Source: Castellaniella caeni NBRC 101664 (GTDB lineage Bacteria; Pseudomonadota; Gammaproteobacteria; Burkholderiales; Burkholderiaceae_B). Taken from it: DNA of 64,000 nt. The first letter of the stretch is position 1. Each line of letters opens with the position of its first letter. The DNA lies in NCBI RefSeq assembly GCF_001592225.1, contig NZ_BCWN01000017.1, positions 1 to 64,000 on the forward strand, in the 5' to 3' direction. Below, one piece after another: positions 49,526 through 57,146 of this stretch. The position numbers and the translations under genes were made by a program. Below the pieces are notes generated by a model. That model was given only the letters and a program-made list of their open reading frames with translations, was not told the origin of the DNA and did not search any database.

Positions 49526-49866
49526 GTTGGATTCCCGCTGATTGATGCTGATTGATACACGGGGCGCAATGCCCCCATCCCCTATTCTGCCCGGATCGCC
49601 GGGCCATGACCATGCCCGCCACGGCCTGTCGCAGGCCCCGCCAGCCTGAACCTGGGTTCAATCAATTTCTGAACGGCGTCCATACAATTGATAACAAATC
49701 CAAGTCTGCCGGGCCGCCTTTCTTGCGCGGCGCACGCGAACAGACGATAGCCGGAGACACCCCTCCTCCCCCCATCGCCGCCCCGTCATCCACCCGATGC
49801 TTCGGCTCGCACACGGTCGCCCGTCCGGCTTGGCCAAGCTTCCTGTGTAGAAACGAGAGGATCATC
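49526..49866. other. Divergent control region between pxpA and norS
   Basis: 341 bases without a credible gene. It contains the tandem repeat at 49537-49556 and, near 49687-49700, a TTGAT half-site followed at a Dnr-like spacing by AATCC rather than ATCAA. No full TTGAT-N4-ATCAA site is seen. Confidence 0.5.
49537..49556. repeat. Tandem 10-bp repeat GCTGATTGAT
   Basis: GCTGATTGAT occurs twice head to tail at 49537-49546 and 49547-49556, one helical turn apart, 11 bases from the pxpA start and upstream of the norS-like gene. Each unit contains TTGAT, the Fnr/Dnr half-site. It may be a regulator site for either direction. Confidence 0.55.
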
Positions 49867-50409
49867 GTGACCGTTCAAAACGTAGTCTGGCCATTGGCGC
49901 TGCTGGGCATTGCCGCCGTGGCGCTGATTTTCATCTTCGTCATCAGCCAGGCCGGCAAACCGGCCAGCGTCGAAGAAACCCGGCAAGCGGCGCACACGGC
50001 GCACGTCATCCAGGCCCGCTTTTTCGCCGTCCTGGTCGTGGGCTTTGCCGTCGGCACCTGGCTCACCCTGCGCCACTTTCCCATCCCCCAGCAGCACCAG
50101 CCCCTGCACGCCGACCAGGCCATCGATGTCGAAGGCTTCATGTGGGGATGGAACATCCAGCCCACCACGGTGCGGGCCGGCCAGACGGTCGAATTCCGCG
50201 TCACCAGCAAGGACGTCAACCACGACTTCGCCATCTACGGCCCGGACGGCAACGTCGTGGCGCAGACGCAGGCCATGCCCGGCTTCACCAACAAGCTGCT
50301 CTACACCTTCCAGCAGGCGGGCGTCTACACGGTGCAGTGCCTCGAATATTGCGGCGTGGGGCATGGCGTCATGAGAACCACGATCACCGTTGCCGCCGCA
50401 GGAGACTGA
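49867..50409 (+). CDS. norS: Small CuA subunit II of a heme-copper enzyme (probable NorS)
   Basis: 180 aa, much shorter than a standard CoxB. Two N-terminal TM helices (about 6-27 and 50-69) anchor a periplasmic cupredoxin domain with a complete CuA site: His119, then CLEYCGVGHGVM giving Cys158, Cys162, His166 and Met169. It should accept electrons from a c-type cytochrome or copper protein. The GTG start follows GAGAGGATC. It is followed within 4 bases by the subunit I gene. I read it as NorS of an sNOR because of gene order and the subunit I active site; a ba3-type cytochrome oxidase subunit II is the alternative. Confidence 0.82.
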   Translation: MTVQNVVWPLALLGIAAVALIFIFVISQAGKPASVEETRQAAHTAHVIQARFFAVLVVGFAVGTWLTLRHFPIPQQHQPLHADQAIDVEGFMWGWNIQPTTVRAGQTVEFRVTSKDVNHDFAIYGPDGNVVAQTQAMPGFTNKLLYTFQQAGVYTVQCLEYCGVGHGVMRTTITVAAAGD

Positions 50410-50413
50410 CACC

Positions 50414-51877
50414 ATGGCCACCCTCACAATGTATCCCGCAGACGAAGCCCTCGCCCCGCGCGCGCGCCTGGGCTTCAACCTGTACATGATCACCTCGATC
50501 ATCGCCATTTTGCTGTTCATGCTGCTGGGGCTGACCATGCGCCTGAACGAAGCGCAGTGGATCAGCATCCCGCCCACCCTGTTCTACGAACTGCTCTCCA
50601 TGCACGGCACCGGCATGGTGGGGATCACCTCGCTCGCCACCACCGCCGTCATGTGGTATTTCCTGCGCAAGTACGTCACCCTGCACCTGTGGGTCTTCAT
50701 CGCCAACTACGTGCTGTTTCTGGCGGGTGCCGTCTGCATCGTGCTGGCCATCTTCGTCGGCGGCTACGGCGCGCTCTGGACATTCCTGTACCCGCTGCCC
50801 GCCAAGGGCATGGGCCTGTGGTCCAGCGGGGCTTCCGAACTCTACGTATTCGGCTACATCCTCATCGGTTTTGGCTCGCTGCTGTTCTACTTGGACGCTA
50901 CAGCGGGCATCGTGCGCCGCTATGGCGGCCTGGGCAAGGCCATGGGCTGGCAGTGGCTCTTTGGCGGCACCGTCGATCCGGATCATCCCAAAGCCGTCAT
51001 CGCCAGCGCCGGGGTCATCATCGCCAACTCGCTGGGCATCATCGCCGGTGAAGTGGCGCTGTTCATGACGCTGGTCAACCTGTTCTACCCGGACATCGTG
51101 CTCAATGCCCTGCTGGCCAAGAACCTGATCTATTGGTTCGGCCATATGTACGCCAACGCCACCATCTACATGGGCGTCATCGCCGTCTACGAACTGCTGC
51201 CGCGCTACACCGGCAAGCCCTACGTCGTCTCGCGTCCCTTCATCTGGGCCTGGCTGGCCACGGCCCTCTACGTCATCGTCGTCTTCCCGCACCACCTGTT
51301 CATGGACTTCGCCCAGCCGCGCTGGGTGGCCGTCATGGGGCAGGTGGCCTCGTGGGTGGGCGGGTTTCCGGTGTTCGTCATCACCGTCTACGGCGCGCTG
51401 GTCAACCTGTACCGCTCGCACATCCGCTGGACGATGCCCTCGATGCTGCTCATTCTGGCCATGTTCGGCTGGGCCGCGGGGGTCGTGCCCGCCATCATGG
51501 ACGGCACCATCCGCGTCAACGCCGTGATGCACAACACGCTCTGGGTGCCTGGCCACTTCCACTTCTACATGCTGATCGGCATGCTGCCCATGGTGCTCGC
51601 GCTGATGTATCACGAGATCGGCCGCCTGGGGCAAGCCCCGGTGAAATCGGCCGCTGACCAGGTGGGCTTCCCGCTCTTTTTCATCGGCGCCCTGATCTTC
51701 GTGCTGGCCTTCCTGTACGGCGGGCAATCAGGCGTGGCCCGACGCATGGCCGAACACTGGGCCGCCTGGACGGCCAGCGACGGCGTGGGCGCCCTGGGCG
51801 CCAGCCTGGTGGTGCTGGCCGTGATCTACTTCGCGGGCCGTATCACGCTGGGCCTGCTCAGGAAACCGGCGGCCTGA
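50414..51877 (+). CDS. norY: Heme-copper oxidase subunit I, probable nitric oxide reductase NorY
   Basis: 487 aa with about twelve TM helices. All metal ligands are visible: low-spin heme His64 (LSMHGTGMVG), CuB His244, His293 and His294 (VVFPHHLFMDF), and His381/His383 of LWVPGHFHFYM for the hemes. The crucial difference is at CuB: the HPxVY motif of oxidases reads HMYAN, so the cross-linked Tyr at +4 is Asn248. Loss of that Tyr is a known mark of nitric oxide reductases, including sNOR. The order of small CuA subunit, subunit I, SenC and a membrane protein matches my recollection of norSY-senC-orf1. Cytochrome oxidase cannot be excluded, because Tyr246 lies two residues away. Confidence 0.8.
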   Translation: MATLTMYPADEALAPRARLGFNLYMITSIIAILLFMLLGLTMRLNEAQWISIPPTLFYELLSMHGTGMVGITSLATTAVMWYFLRKYVTLHLWVFIANYVLFLAGAVCIVLAIFVGGYGALWTFLYPLPAKGMGLWSSGASELYVFGYILIGFGSLLFYLDATAGIVRRYGGLGKAMGWQWLFGGTVDPDHPKAVIASAGVIIANSLGIIAGEVALFMTLVNLFYPDIVLNALLAKNLIYWFGHMYANATIYMGVIAVYELLPRYTGKPYVVSRPFIWAWLATALYVIVVFPHHLFMDFAQPRWVAVMGQVASWVGGFPVFVITVYGALVNLYRSHIRWTMPSMLLILAMFGWAAGVVPAIMDGTIRVNAVMHNTLWVPGHFHFYMLIGMLPMVLALMYHEIGRLGQAPVKSAADQVGFPLFFIGALIFVLAFLYGGQSGVARRMAEHWAAWTASDGVGALGASLVVLAVIYFAGRITLGLLRKPAA

Positions 51878-51888
51878 CGCCCGACACC

Positions 51889-52515
51889 ATGCCCGCCCTA
51901 CGCACCTGCGCAGCCAGCCTGGCGATCCTCGCCGCGGGCACGGGTCTGTTTGCCGCAACCACGCACGGCTTTCACGTCTACACCAGTGAAGGGGCGCTGC
52001 GCCTGAGCGTACAGCAGGCCCCCCGCCCGCTGCCCGACGTCACGCTGCAGGCGGCTGACTGGCGTCGGCTCAGGCTGGCGGACTTCCACGGCACATGGCT
52101 GGTGGTCGGCTTCATGTACACGCGCTGCACGACCGTCTGCTCGATCCAGGGCAGCGGATTTGCCCAACTGCACGCCGCGTTGCGGCACGCCATCGGTGCG
52201 CACCAGGTCCGTTTGCTGAGCATCAGCTTCGACCCGCGACACGACGCGCCCGCCGCGCTGATGCGCTACCGGCAACGCTACGACGCCCCCGGCGCAGGCT
52301 GGCTTGCCGCCAGGCCCCGCAACGAGGCCGATCTGCGCGCGCTGCTGACGACGTTCGGTGTCCGGGCCATCCCCGACGGCCTGGGGGGCTACGAGCACAA
52401 TGCCGCCTTCAACATCATCGACCCGCAGGGTCGGCTGCTTGCCATCCTCGACTGGGACGACCCCCAGGCCGCGGCACGCTATGTCCTGGCGCAGCTGCCC
52501 GCCGCGCGGCGCTGA
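51889..52515 (+). CDS. senC: SCO1/SenC-family copper chaperone
   Basis: 208 aa, with an N-terminal membrane anchor or signal segment. The thioredoxin-fold domain has the copper-binding CTTVC (C-x3-C) in GFMYTRCTTVCSIQGSG and a distal His in GGYEHNAAFNIID. SCO proteins insert copper at CuA sites, which fits the CuA subunit two genes upstream. It starts 11 bases after norY. Confidence 0.93.
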   Translation: MPALRTCAASLAILAAGTGLFAATTHGFHVYTSEGALRLSVQQAPRPLPDVTLQAADWRRLRLADFHGTWLVVGFMYTRCTTVCSIQGSGFAQLHAALRHAIGAHQVRLLSISFDPRHDAPAALMRYRQRYDAPGAGWLAARPRNEADLRALLTTFGVRAIPDGLGGYEHNAAFNIIDPQGRLLAILDWDDPQAAARYVLAQLPAARR

Positions 52516-52522
52516 GGGCGCC

Positions 52523-53194
52523 GTGCGCCCCGCCACGCACACCATGCGCTCCGCTGCCGCACACGGCGCGCGGCCGCAGGCCGCCAACCGACGTACGCTC
52601 CGCCTGCTGGCGGGGCTCGCCGTCTGGCTGAGCCTGGGCCTGCCCGCCACCCGCCACTGGCTCGAAGCCGACATGAGCCTGCACATGCTGGTGCAGCTGC
52701 CCCTGCTGGCCTGGACGGGCTGGCAGCTGGGCCGGGCCTTGCCCGCGCCCCTGGCCCGGCGGTTGGCCCCCTGGAACCTCCAGGGCATCAGCGGCCTGCT
52801 GCTGGCCAGCCTGGTGATGGCCTTCTGGATGCTGCCCATCGCGCTCGACGCCGCCACCGAAGCGCCGTCTACCGCCCTGGCAAAGTTTCTCAGCCTGCCC
52901 CTGCTGCTGGGCCTGCCTTGCGCGCTCAGCTGGCCGCTGGCGGGCTTCATCACACGAGGCGTGTTTCTGGTGGAACTGATCGCCACCCTGTTTCGCAGCG
53001 GCTGGCTGTATCTGGCCTCGCCCGTGCGGCTGTGCACCAGCTATCTGCTGGACGCGCAGCAAAGCACGGGCGCAGGGCTGCTCGTGGCTGGCGGCCTGGT
53101 GCTGGCGCTGCTCGTACTGCGGCTGCTGGTCGGCCCGCTCAGGAAGACTGCAGATTCTGATAAGCGCGCAGACCCGGCTCATCGAGGATCGTGA
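52523..53194 (+). CDS. Integral membrane protein of the nor cluster (orf1-like)
   Basis: 223 aa with five or so hydrophobic segments (for example LRLLAGLAVWLSLGLPATR, LVQLPLLAWTGWQLG, GLLLASLVMAFWMLPIALD, LLLGLPCALSWPLAGFI and LVAGGLVLALLVLRLLVGP). No enzyme motif is recognised. A GTG at 52523 follows GAGGG; an ATG at 52544 is the alternative. It follows senC by 7 bases and may assist assembly. Its last 56 bases overlap the convergent Dnr-like gene. Confidence 0.72.
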   Translation: MRPATHTMRSAAAHGARPQAANRRTLRLLAGLAVWLSLGLPATRHWLEADMSLHMLVQLPLLAWTGWQLGRALPAPLARRLAPWNLQGISGLLLASLVMAFWMLPIALDAATEAPSTALAKFLSLPLLLGLPCALSWPLAGFITRGVFLVELIATLFRSGWLYLASPVRLCTSYLLDAQQSTGAGLLVAGGLVLALLVLRLLVGPLRKTADSDKRADPAHRGS

Positions 53195-53843
53195 TGTCGC
53201 GCCCCTGCACGGCAATGAGTTCGCGTTCCACGAGATCGTGCAAAATGCGCGAAAAATGCTGCGGGGTGAGGTTGAGCCGGGAGGCCACGACCCCCTTCGA
53301 GGTTGCCAGCCGGAACGCCGTCCCCCGCTGCGCCTGCGCTTCGCGCAGCAAATAGCCGATCAGGCGCTGGTGCCCTGTGTGCACGGTATACGCGCTGACG
53401 TCGCCCATGAGCATGTAGTAATGCTGCGCCAGGCTGTGCACCAGCTGCCGGGCCAGCGCCGCGCTGGCGGCCATCTGGTCGAGCAGCACGCTGCCCGGAA
53501 CGTACAGCAGATCGGCGTCGCTCAGGGCTTCCGCCGAGACGACATAGGGGCGCCCGAGCACCGCCAGCGCCTCGCCGAAGCTGTCGCCCGCGCCCACGAT
53601 GCGCATCACGCGTTCGAGCCCCGAGGCCGACTCGCAGCACAGCTTGACGCGCCCTTCGATCACCAGATGCACGCCTTCGCAGGGCTCGCCGCGGCGCACG
53701 ATCACGGCATCGCGTCGGACGCGCAGGCGGCGCGCGCGCTGCGCCACCTGCTGCAGGACGGGCAGCGGCACGCCGCCAAAATAAGGCAGTCTCAGGAGCA
53801 GATCCTGGGTGGATTCGGGAGGGCTGGAATGATCGTGGGACAT
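53139..53843 (-). CDS. Crp/Fnr-family regulator, Dnr-like
   Basis: 234 aa. The cNMP-like sensory domain lacks the N-terminal Cys cluster of oxygen-sensing Fnr. The helix-turn-helix and C terminus, TSKGVVASRLNLTPQHFSRI then ITILDEPGLRAYQ, closely resemble the Dnr/NnrR group (FSRIMHRL and ISILDRERL in Pseudomonas Dnr), heme-dependent sensors of nitric oxide. Location beside a probable nitric oxide reductase supports that role. The ATG at 53843 is preferred over a TTG nine bases upstream. It converges on the membrane-protein gene with a 56-base overlap. Confidence 0.8.
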   Translation of the reverse strand: MSHDHSSPPESTQDLLLRLPYFGGVPLPVLQQVAQRARRLRVRRDAVIVRRGEPCEGVHLVIEGRVKLCCESASGLERVMRIVGAGDSFGEALAVLGRPYVVSAEALSDADLLYVPGSVLLDQMAASAALARQLVHSLAQHYYMLMGDVSAYTVHTGHQRLIGYLLREAQAQRGTAFRLATSKGVVASRLNLTPQHFSRILHDLVERELIAVQGRDITILDEPGLRAYQNLQSS

Positions 53844-54051
53844 GGTGACCAAGGGCTCTTGAAGAAAACGGCACGCACTCGGCCTGGCGCTTCACATCTT
53901 ATCCGCCAGGCGCGCCAAAACCGCCATAGACAGCACTTGCAAGAGGGTGTCGGCGGCAAGCGGCGACACGCGGCGACAGCAGACGGCTGTGCGGCGCGGC
54001 CAGCGCCCGAAACCTGGTACTTACCCGTACTGTCAGAAAAGTCCTGTCTTT

Positions 54052-54066
54052 TGCACGGAAAGTGCA
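54052..54066 (+). promoter_or_regulatory. Inverted repeat upstream of the flavin hydroxylase
   Basis: TGCAC-GGAAA-GTGCA is a perfect 5-bp inverted repeat, followed by TTTTTCTATATC. It lies 72 bases before the hydroxylase start. It could be an activator site for the HpaA-like regulator or part of the promoter (TTGCAC as a -35 element). Confidence 0.4.
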
Positions 54067-54137
54067 TTTTTCTATATCACTAACATATTTATGATTTCTC
54101 CAGTCACACCAAAATTCATGACCCAGGAGACATCGAC

Positions 54138-55307
54138 ATGACCACCGCCAACCCCATGCTGGAACGCATTCAGTCCATCCTGCCCGACATTGCCGCGCGC
54201 GCCAACCAGGCCGAACAAGAACGCCGGGTGCCCGCGGAAAACATCGCCCTGCTGAAAAATACCGGCCTGCACCGCGCCTTCCAGCCCAAGGCCTACGGCG
54301 GCCTCGAGATGTCGCTGCCGGACTTCGCCGAATGCATCGTCGCCCTGGCGGGCGCCTGCGGCGGCACCGCCTGGGCCTTCAGCCTGCTGTGCACCCACAG
54401 CCACCAGCTGTCGATGTTCTCCAAGCAGCTGCAAGACGAACTCTGGGGCACGGACCCGGACGCCACCGCCAGCAGCAGCATCGCCCCCTTTGGCCGGACG
54501 GAAGAGGTCGAGGGCGGCATTCTGCTCAGCGGCGAAATGGGCTGGAGCAGCGGCTGCGACCACGCCGACTGGGCCATCCTGGGCTTCAACCGTGTCAACG
54601 AAGCGGGCGAAAAGATCTACAGCTTCGCCGTACTGCCCAAAAGCGACTACACCATCCGCGACGACTGGTACGCCATGGGCATGCGCGGCAGCGGCTCCAA
54701 GACCCTGGTGATCGACAAGGCCTTCGTGCCCGAGCACCGCATCCAGGCCGCCAAGCCCATGATGGAGGGTACGTCGGCGGGCTTTGGCCTGTACCCCGAC
54801 AGCGACATCTACTACACCCCCTACCGGCCCTATTTCGCCTGCGGCTTTTCCGCCATCAGCCTGGGCGTGGCCGAGCGCATGCTGACGGCCTTCCAGGAAA
54901 AAACCAAGAACCGCGTGCGCGCCTACACCGGCGCCAGTGTGGGCACGGCCACACCGGCCCTGATGCGGCTGGCCGAATCCACCCACCAAGTGGCGGCAGC
55001 GCGTGCCTTCCTGGAGAAGACCTGGGAAGATCACCGGGTACACGGCCGGGAAAAACGCTACCCCAGTCCCCGCACGCTCACCTACTGGCGCACGAACCAG
55101 GCCTATGCCGTGAAGATGTGCGTCGAGGCCGTGCGCCGCCTGTTCGAAGCCGCCGGGGCGGGCGCCTGGTTCGACGGCAACGAGATGCAGCGCCTGTTTC
55201 GCGACAGCAACATGACCGCCGCCCACGCCTACACCGACTACGACGTCTGCGCACAGATTCTGGGGCGCGAGCTGATGGGTCTGGCCCCCGACCCCTCGAT
55301 GATCTAA
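54138..55307 (+). CDS. Flavin-dependent aromatic hydroxylase, large component (HpaB/C2-like)
   Basis: 389 aa of the acyl-CoA dehydrogenase-like fold, resembling group D flavin monooxygenases such as the C2 component of 4-hydroxyphenylacetate 3-hydroxylase of Acinetobacter and HsaA. It uses reduced flavin from its reductase partner to hydroxylate a phenol. Features include FQPKAYGGLEMSLPDFAECI, GGTAWAFSLLCTHSHQL, GEMGWSSGCDHADWAILG and YAMGMRGSGSKTLV. The start follows AGGAGA. The reductase gene follows by 10 bases and hpaD lies nearby, so the substrate is inferred to be 4-hydroxyphenylacetate. Confidence 0.85.
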   Translation: MTTANPMLERIQSILPDIAARANQAEQERRVPAENIALLKNTGLHRAFQPKAYGGLEMSLPDFAECIVALAGACGGTAWAFSLLCTHSHQLSMFSKQLQDELWGTDPDATASSSIAPFGRTEEVEGGILLSGEMGWSSGCDHADWAILGFNRVNEAGEKIYSFAVLPKSDYTIRDDWYAMGMRGSGSKTLVIDKAFVPEHRIQAAKPMMEGTSAGFGLYPDSDIYYTPYRPYFACGFSAISLGVAERMLTAFQEKTKNRVRAYTGASVGTATPALMRLAESTHQVAAARAFLEKTWEDHRVHGREKRYPSPRTLTYWRTNQAYAVKMCVEAVRRLFEAAGAGAWFDGNEMQRLFRDSNMTAAHAYTDYDVCAQILGRELMGLAPDPSMI

Positions 55308-55317
55308 GGAGAGCGCC

Positions 55318-55962
55318 ATGACCACCGCCATCGCCGCCAGCACCACCGATACGCGCACGCTGCGCCGCGCCCTGGGCAACTTCGCCACCGGGATCACCGT
55401 CATCACGGCCCAGCACGAGGGCGTGCGTGCGGGGGTCACGGCCAACAGCTTCAGCTCGGTCTCGCTCGACCCGCCGCTGGTGCTCTGGTGCCTGGACAAG
55501 CGCTCGGGCAGCGCCCGCTTGTTTCAGCAGGCCAGCCACTTCGCCATCAACATCCTCGCCGTGGATCAGATCGGCCTGTCAAAACGTTTTGCCGGCGGGC
55601 AGGAAGACCGTTTCGCCGAGCTGGCCCTGCAGGAAGGCCTGGGCGGCTGCCTGCTGCTGGAACACACCAGCGCCAGCTTCCAGTGCGCCCGCCACCAGAT
55701 TCTGGATGGCGGCGACCACTGGATTCTGCTGGGCCGCGTCGAGGTCTTCGAGGATCATGGCCGCGCGCCGCTGGTCTACCACCAGGGCGCGTATTCCCTG
55801 GTGCAGCCGCATCCCGCGCCCAGCAGCCCCAGCCAGTACCCGGCCAAGCACATGGCGGCCCGACGGCGCGAAGACCCGCGCCGACCCGGCGCCCAGCAGC
55901 CCCGGCAGAGGCAGGCTCTCAAAGAAGCCCTGTCCAGCCTCATGGCGACGGCCAGAACCTGA
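55318..55962 (+). CDS. Flavin reductase partner of the aromatic hydroxylase
   Basis: 214 aa. The flavin-reductase domain (about 14-165) has LGNFATGITVITAQHEGVRA, GVTANSFSSVSLDPPLVLWC and FAINILAVDQIGLSKRFAGG, typical of HpaC-type NADH:flavin oxidoreductases. A 45-residue basic Pro/Arg/Gln-rich tail (about 168-214) is unusual. The start follows AAGGAGAGC. It supplies reduced flavin to the hydroxylase encoded upstream. Its end overlaps the convergent AraC-type gene by 23 bases. Confidence 0.9.
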   Translation: MTTAIAASTTDTRTLRRALGNFATGITVITAQHEGVRAGVTANSFSSVSLDPPLVLWCLDKRSGSARLFQQASHFAINILAVDQIGLSKRFAGGQEDRFAELALQEGLGGCLLLEHTSASFQCARHQILDGGDHWILLGRVEVFEDHGRAPLVYHQGAYSLVQPHPAPSSPSQYPAKHMAARRREDPRRPGAQQPRQRQALKEALSSLMATART

Positions 55963-56845
55963 CGTCCTCGGCCATCTGCACGCGACACTGGCTAGGGGTC
56001 AGTTTCGCGTGCCGCTGAAAGAACCGGCTGAAGTAGGCCGGGTCGTCGAAGCCCAGCACGTAGGCGATCTGGCTCACGGGTTCCTGGGTGTAGAGCAGCA
56101 GGCGGCGGGCTTCCTGGATCAGACGCTCATCGATCAGCTGCTTGGGTGTCTTGCCCGCCAGCTGGCGGCAGGCATCATTCAGGCGCCGCTCGGTGACCCC
56201 CAGTTCGGTCGCATAGCGCGGGATGGCCCAATGTGCATGAAAATGACTCTCCAGCAAGCTGCTGAAGCGCTGAAACAAAGGCAGCTCTTCGCGGCTGGCC
56301 GTGGGCACGTCCACGGCCTGGTGCATCAGGCGCAGCAGGCTGATGAAGATCAGCTGGCTGAGCAGCAGCAGGCCCTGCCCGCGCCCCGGACGCTGGCCTT
56401 TGAACTCGACGCGCAGCTGGCCGAACAGGGCATCCATGCGCGCGGCCTCGTCGGCGATCTCGCCGTGCAGACCAGCCAGCCCCAGGCACATGGGCAACAA
56501 GGCCGCCGCCTCGCCCGCCAGCGCGGCATCCTGGCCGAGCATGGGCCAGATGCACTGCTTGCGCACCGTCAGCACGTGGCCGTCAGCGTCGTCTTCGGTG
56601 ACGAAGGCATGCAGAAACGCGGGCGGCGTCATGAACACCATAGGGCCGTCGAGACGGTACAGGCGGTCTTCGAGCTGCACGCGCACCGGCCCTTCGAGCA
56701 CGTAGTGCACCTGGAAAAAATCGTGATGCTGGTGCAAGGCCATGCTGCGGCCCAGCTGGCTGGCGATGGTGCCCAGCGCCTCGTAGTGCAGATCGGCGTG
56801 GGCGAAACCCGGGCCGCCCAGGTGCGCCAGATCGAGATCGGGCAT
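55940..56845 (-). CDS. hpaA: AraC-family regulator of hydroxyphenylacetate catabolism (HpaA-like)
   Basis: 301 aa from the ATG at 56845; in-frame starts at 56890 and 56929 are possible. The N-terminal cupin-like domain (DFFQVHYVLEG, MTPPAFLHAFVTEDDADGHV, then LTVRKQCIWPML) closely follows E. coli HpaA. The C-terminal AraC domain has two helix-turn-helix motifs, ending with SQIAYVLGFDDPAYFSRFFQ. It probably activates the hydroxylase genes in response to 4-hydroxyphenylacetate. It is divergent from the chemoreceptor gene. Confidence 0.87.
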   Translation of the reverse strand: MPDLDLAHLGGPGFAHADLHYEALGTIASQLGRSMALHQHHDFFQVHYVLEGPVRVQLEDRLYRLDGPMVFMTPPAFLHAFVTEDDADGHVLTVRKQCIWPMLGQDAALAGEAAALLPMCLGLAGLHGEIADEAARMDALFGQLRVEFKGQRPGRGQGLLLLSQLIFISLLRLMHQAVDVPTASREELPLFQRFSSLLESHFHAHWAIPRYATELGVTERRLNDACRQLAGKTPKQLIDERLIQEARRLLLYTQEPVSQIAYVLGFDDPAYFSRFFQRHAKLTPSQCRVQMAEDVRFWPSP

Positions 56846-57146
56846 GGCCTGGCGGTGCGTCCTGGCAGGAGGTCTAGTCGGCGGGGTCATGGTTTTCAAC
56901 AACGCGTTTCCAGGCAAGGGATGACGCACCGTACCGGCTCGCGTCCCCTTGCCAGGGCTGACACACTACATCATCTCACGTCAATACCGACTAAACGCAT
57001 CACTTTATTGATCTATAGCAATGAAATCACAGGAAACGCACCGAAATCCGGCAATCTAAGGGTTTGCCCTGCTGTTCAGGAAATTTTCTTCCGATACGAT
57101 CTACCTGAACTAACTCACTAATAAGTTAGCTAAAAAGGGAGCCACC

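Noticed and set aside
49687-49700. Full Fnr/Dnr site upstream of norS
   Set aside because: Only one TTGAT half is present; the other half reads AATCC, too far from ATCAA to call a site.
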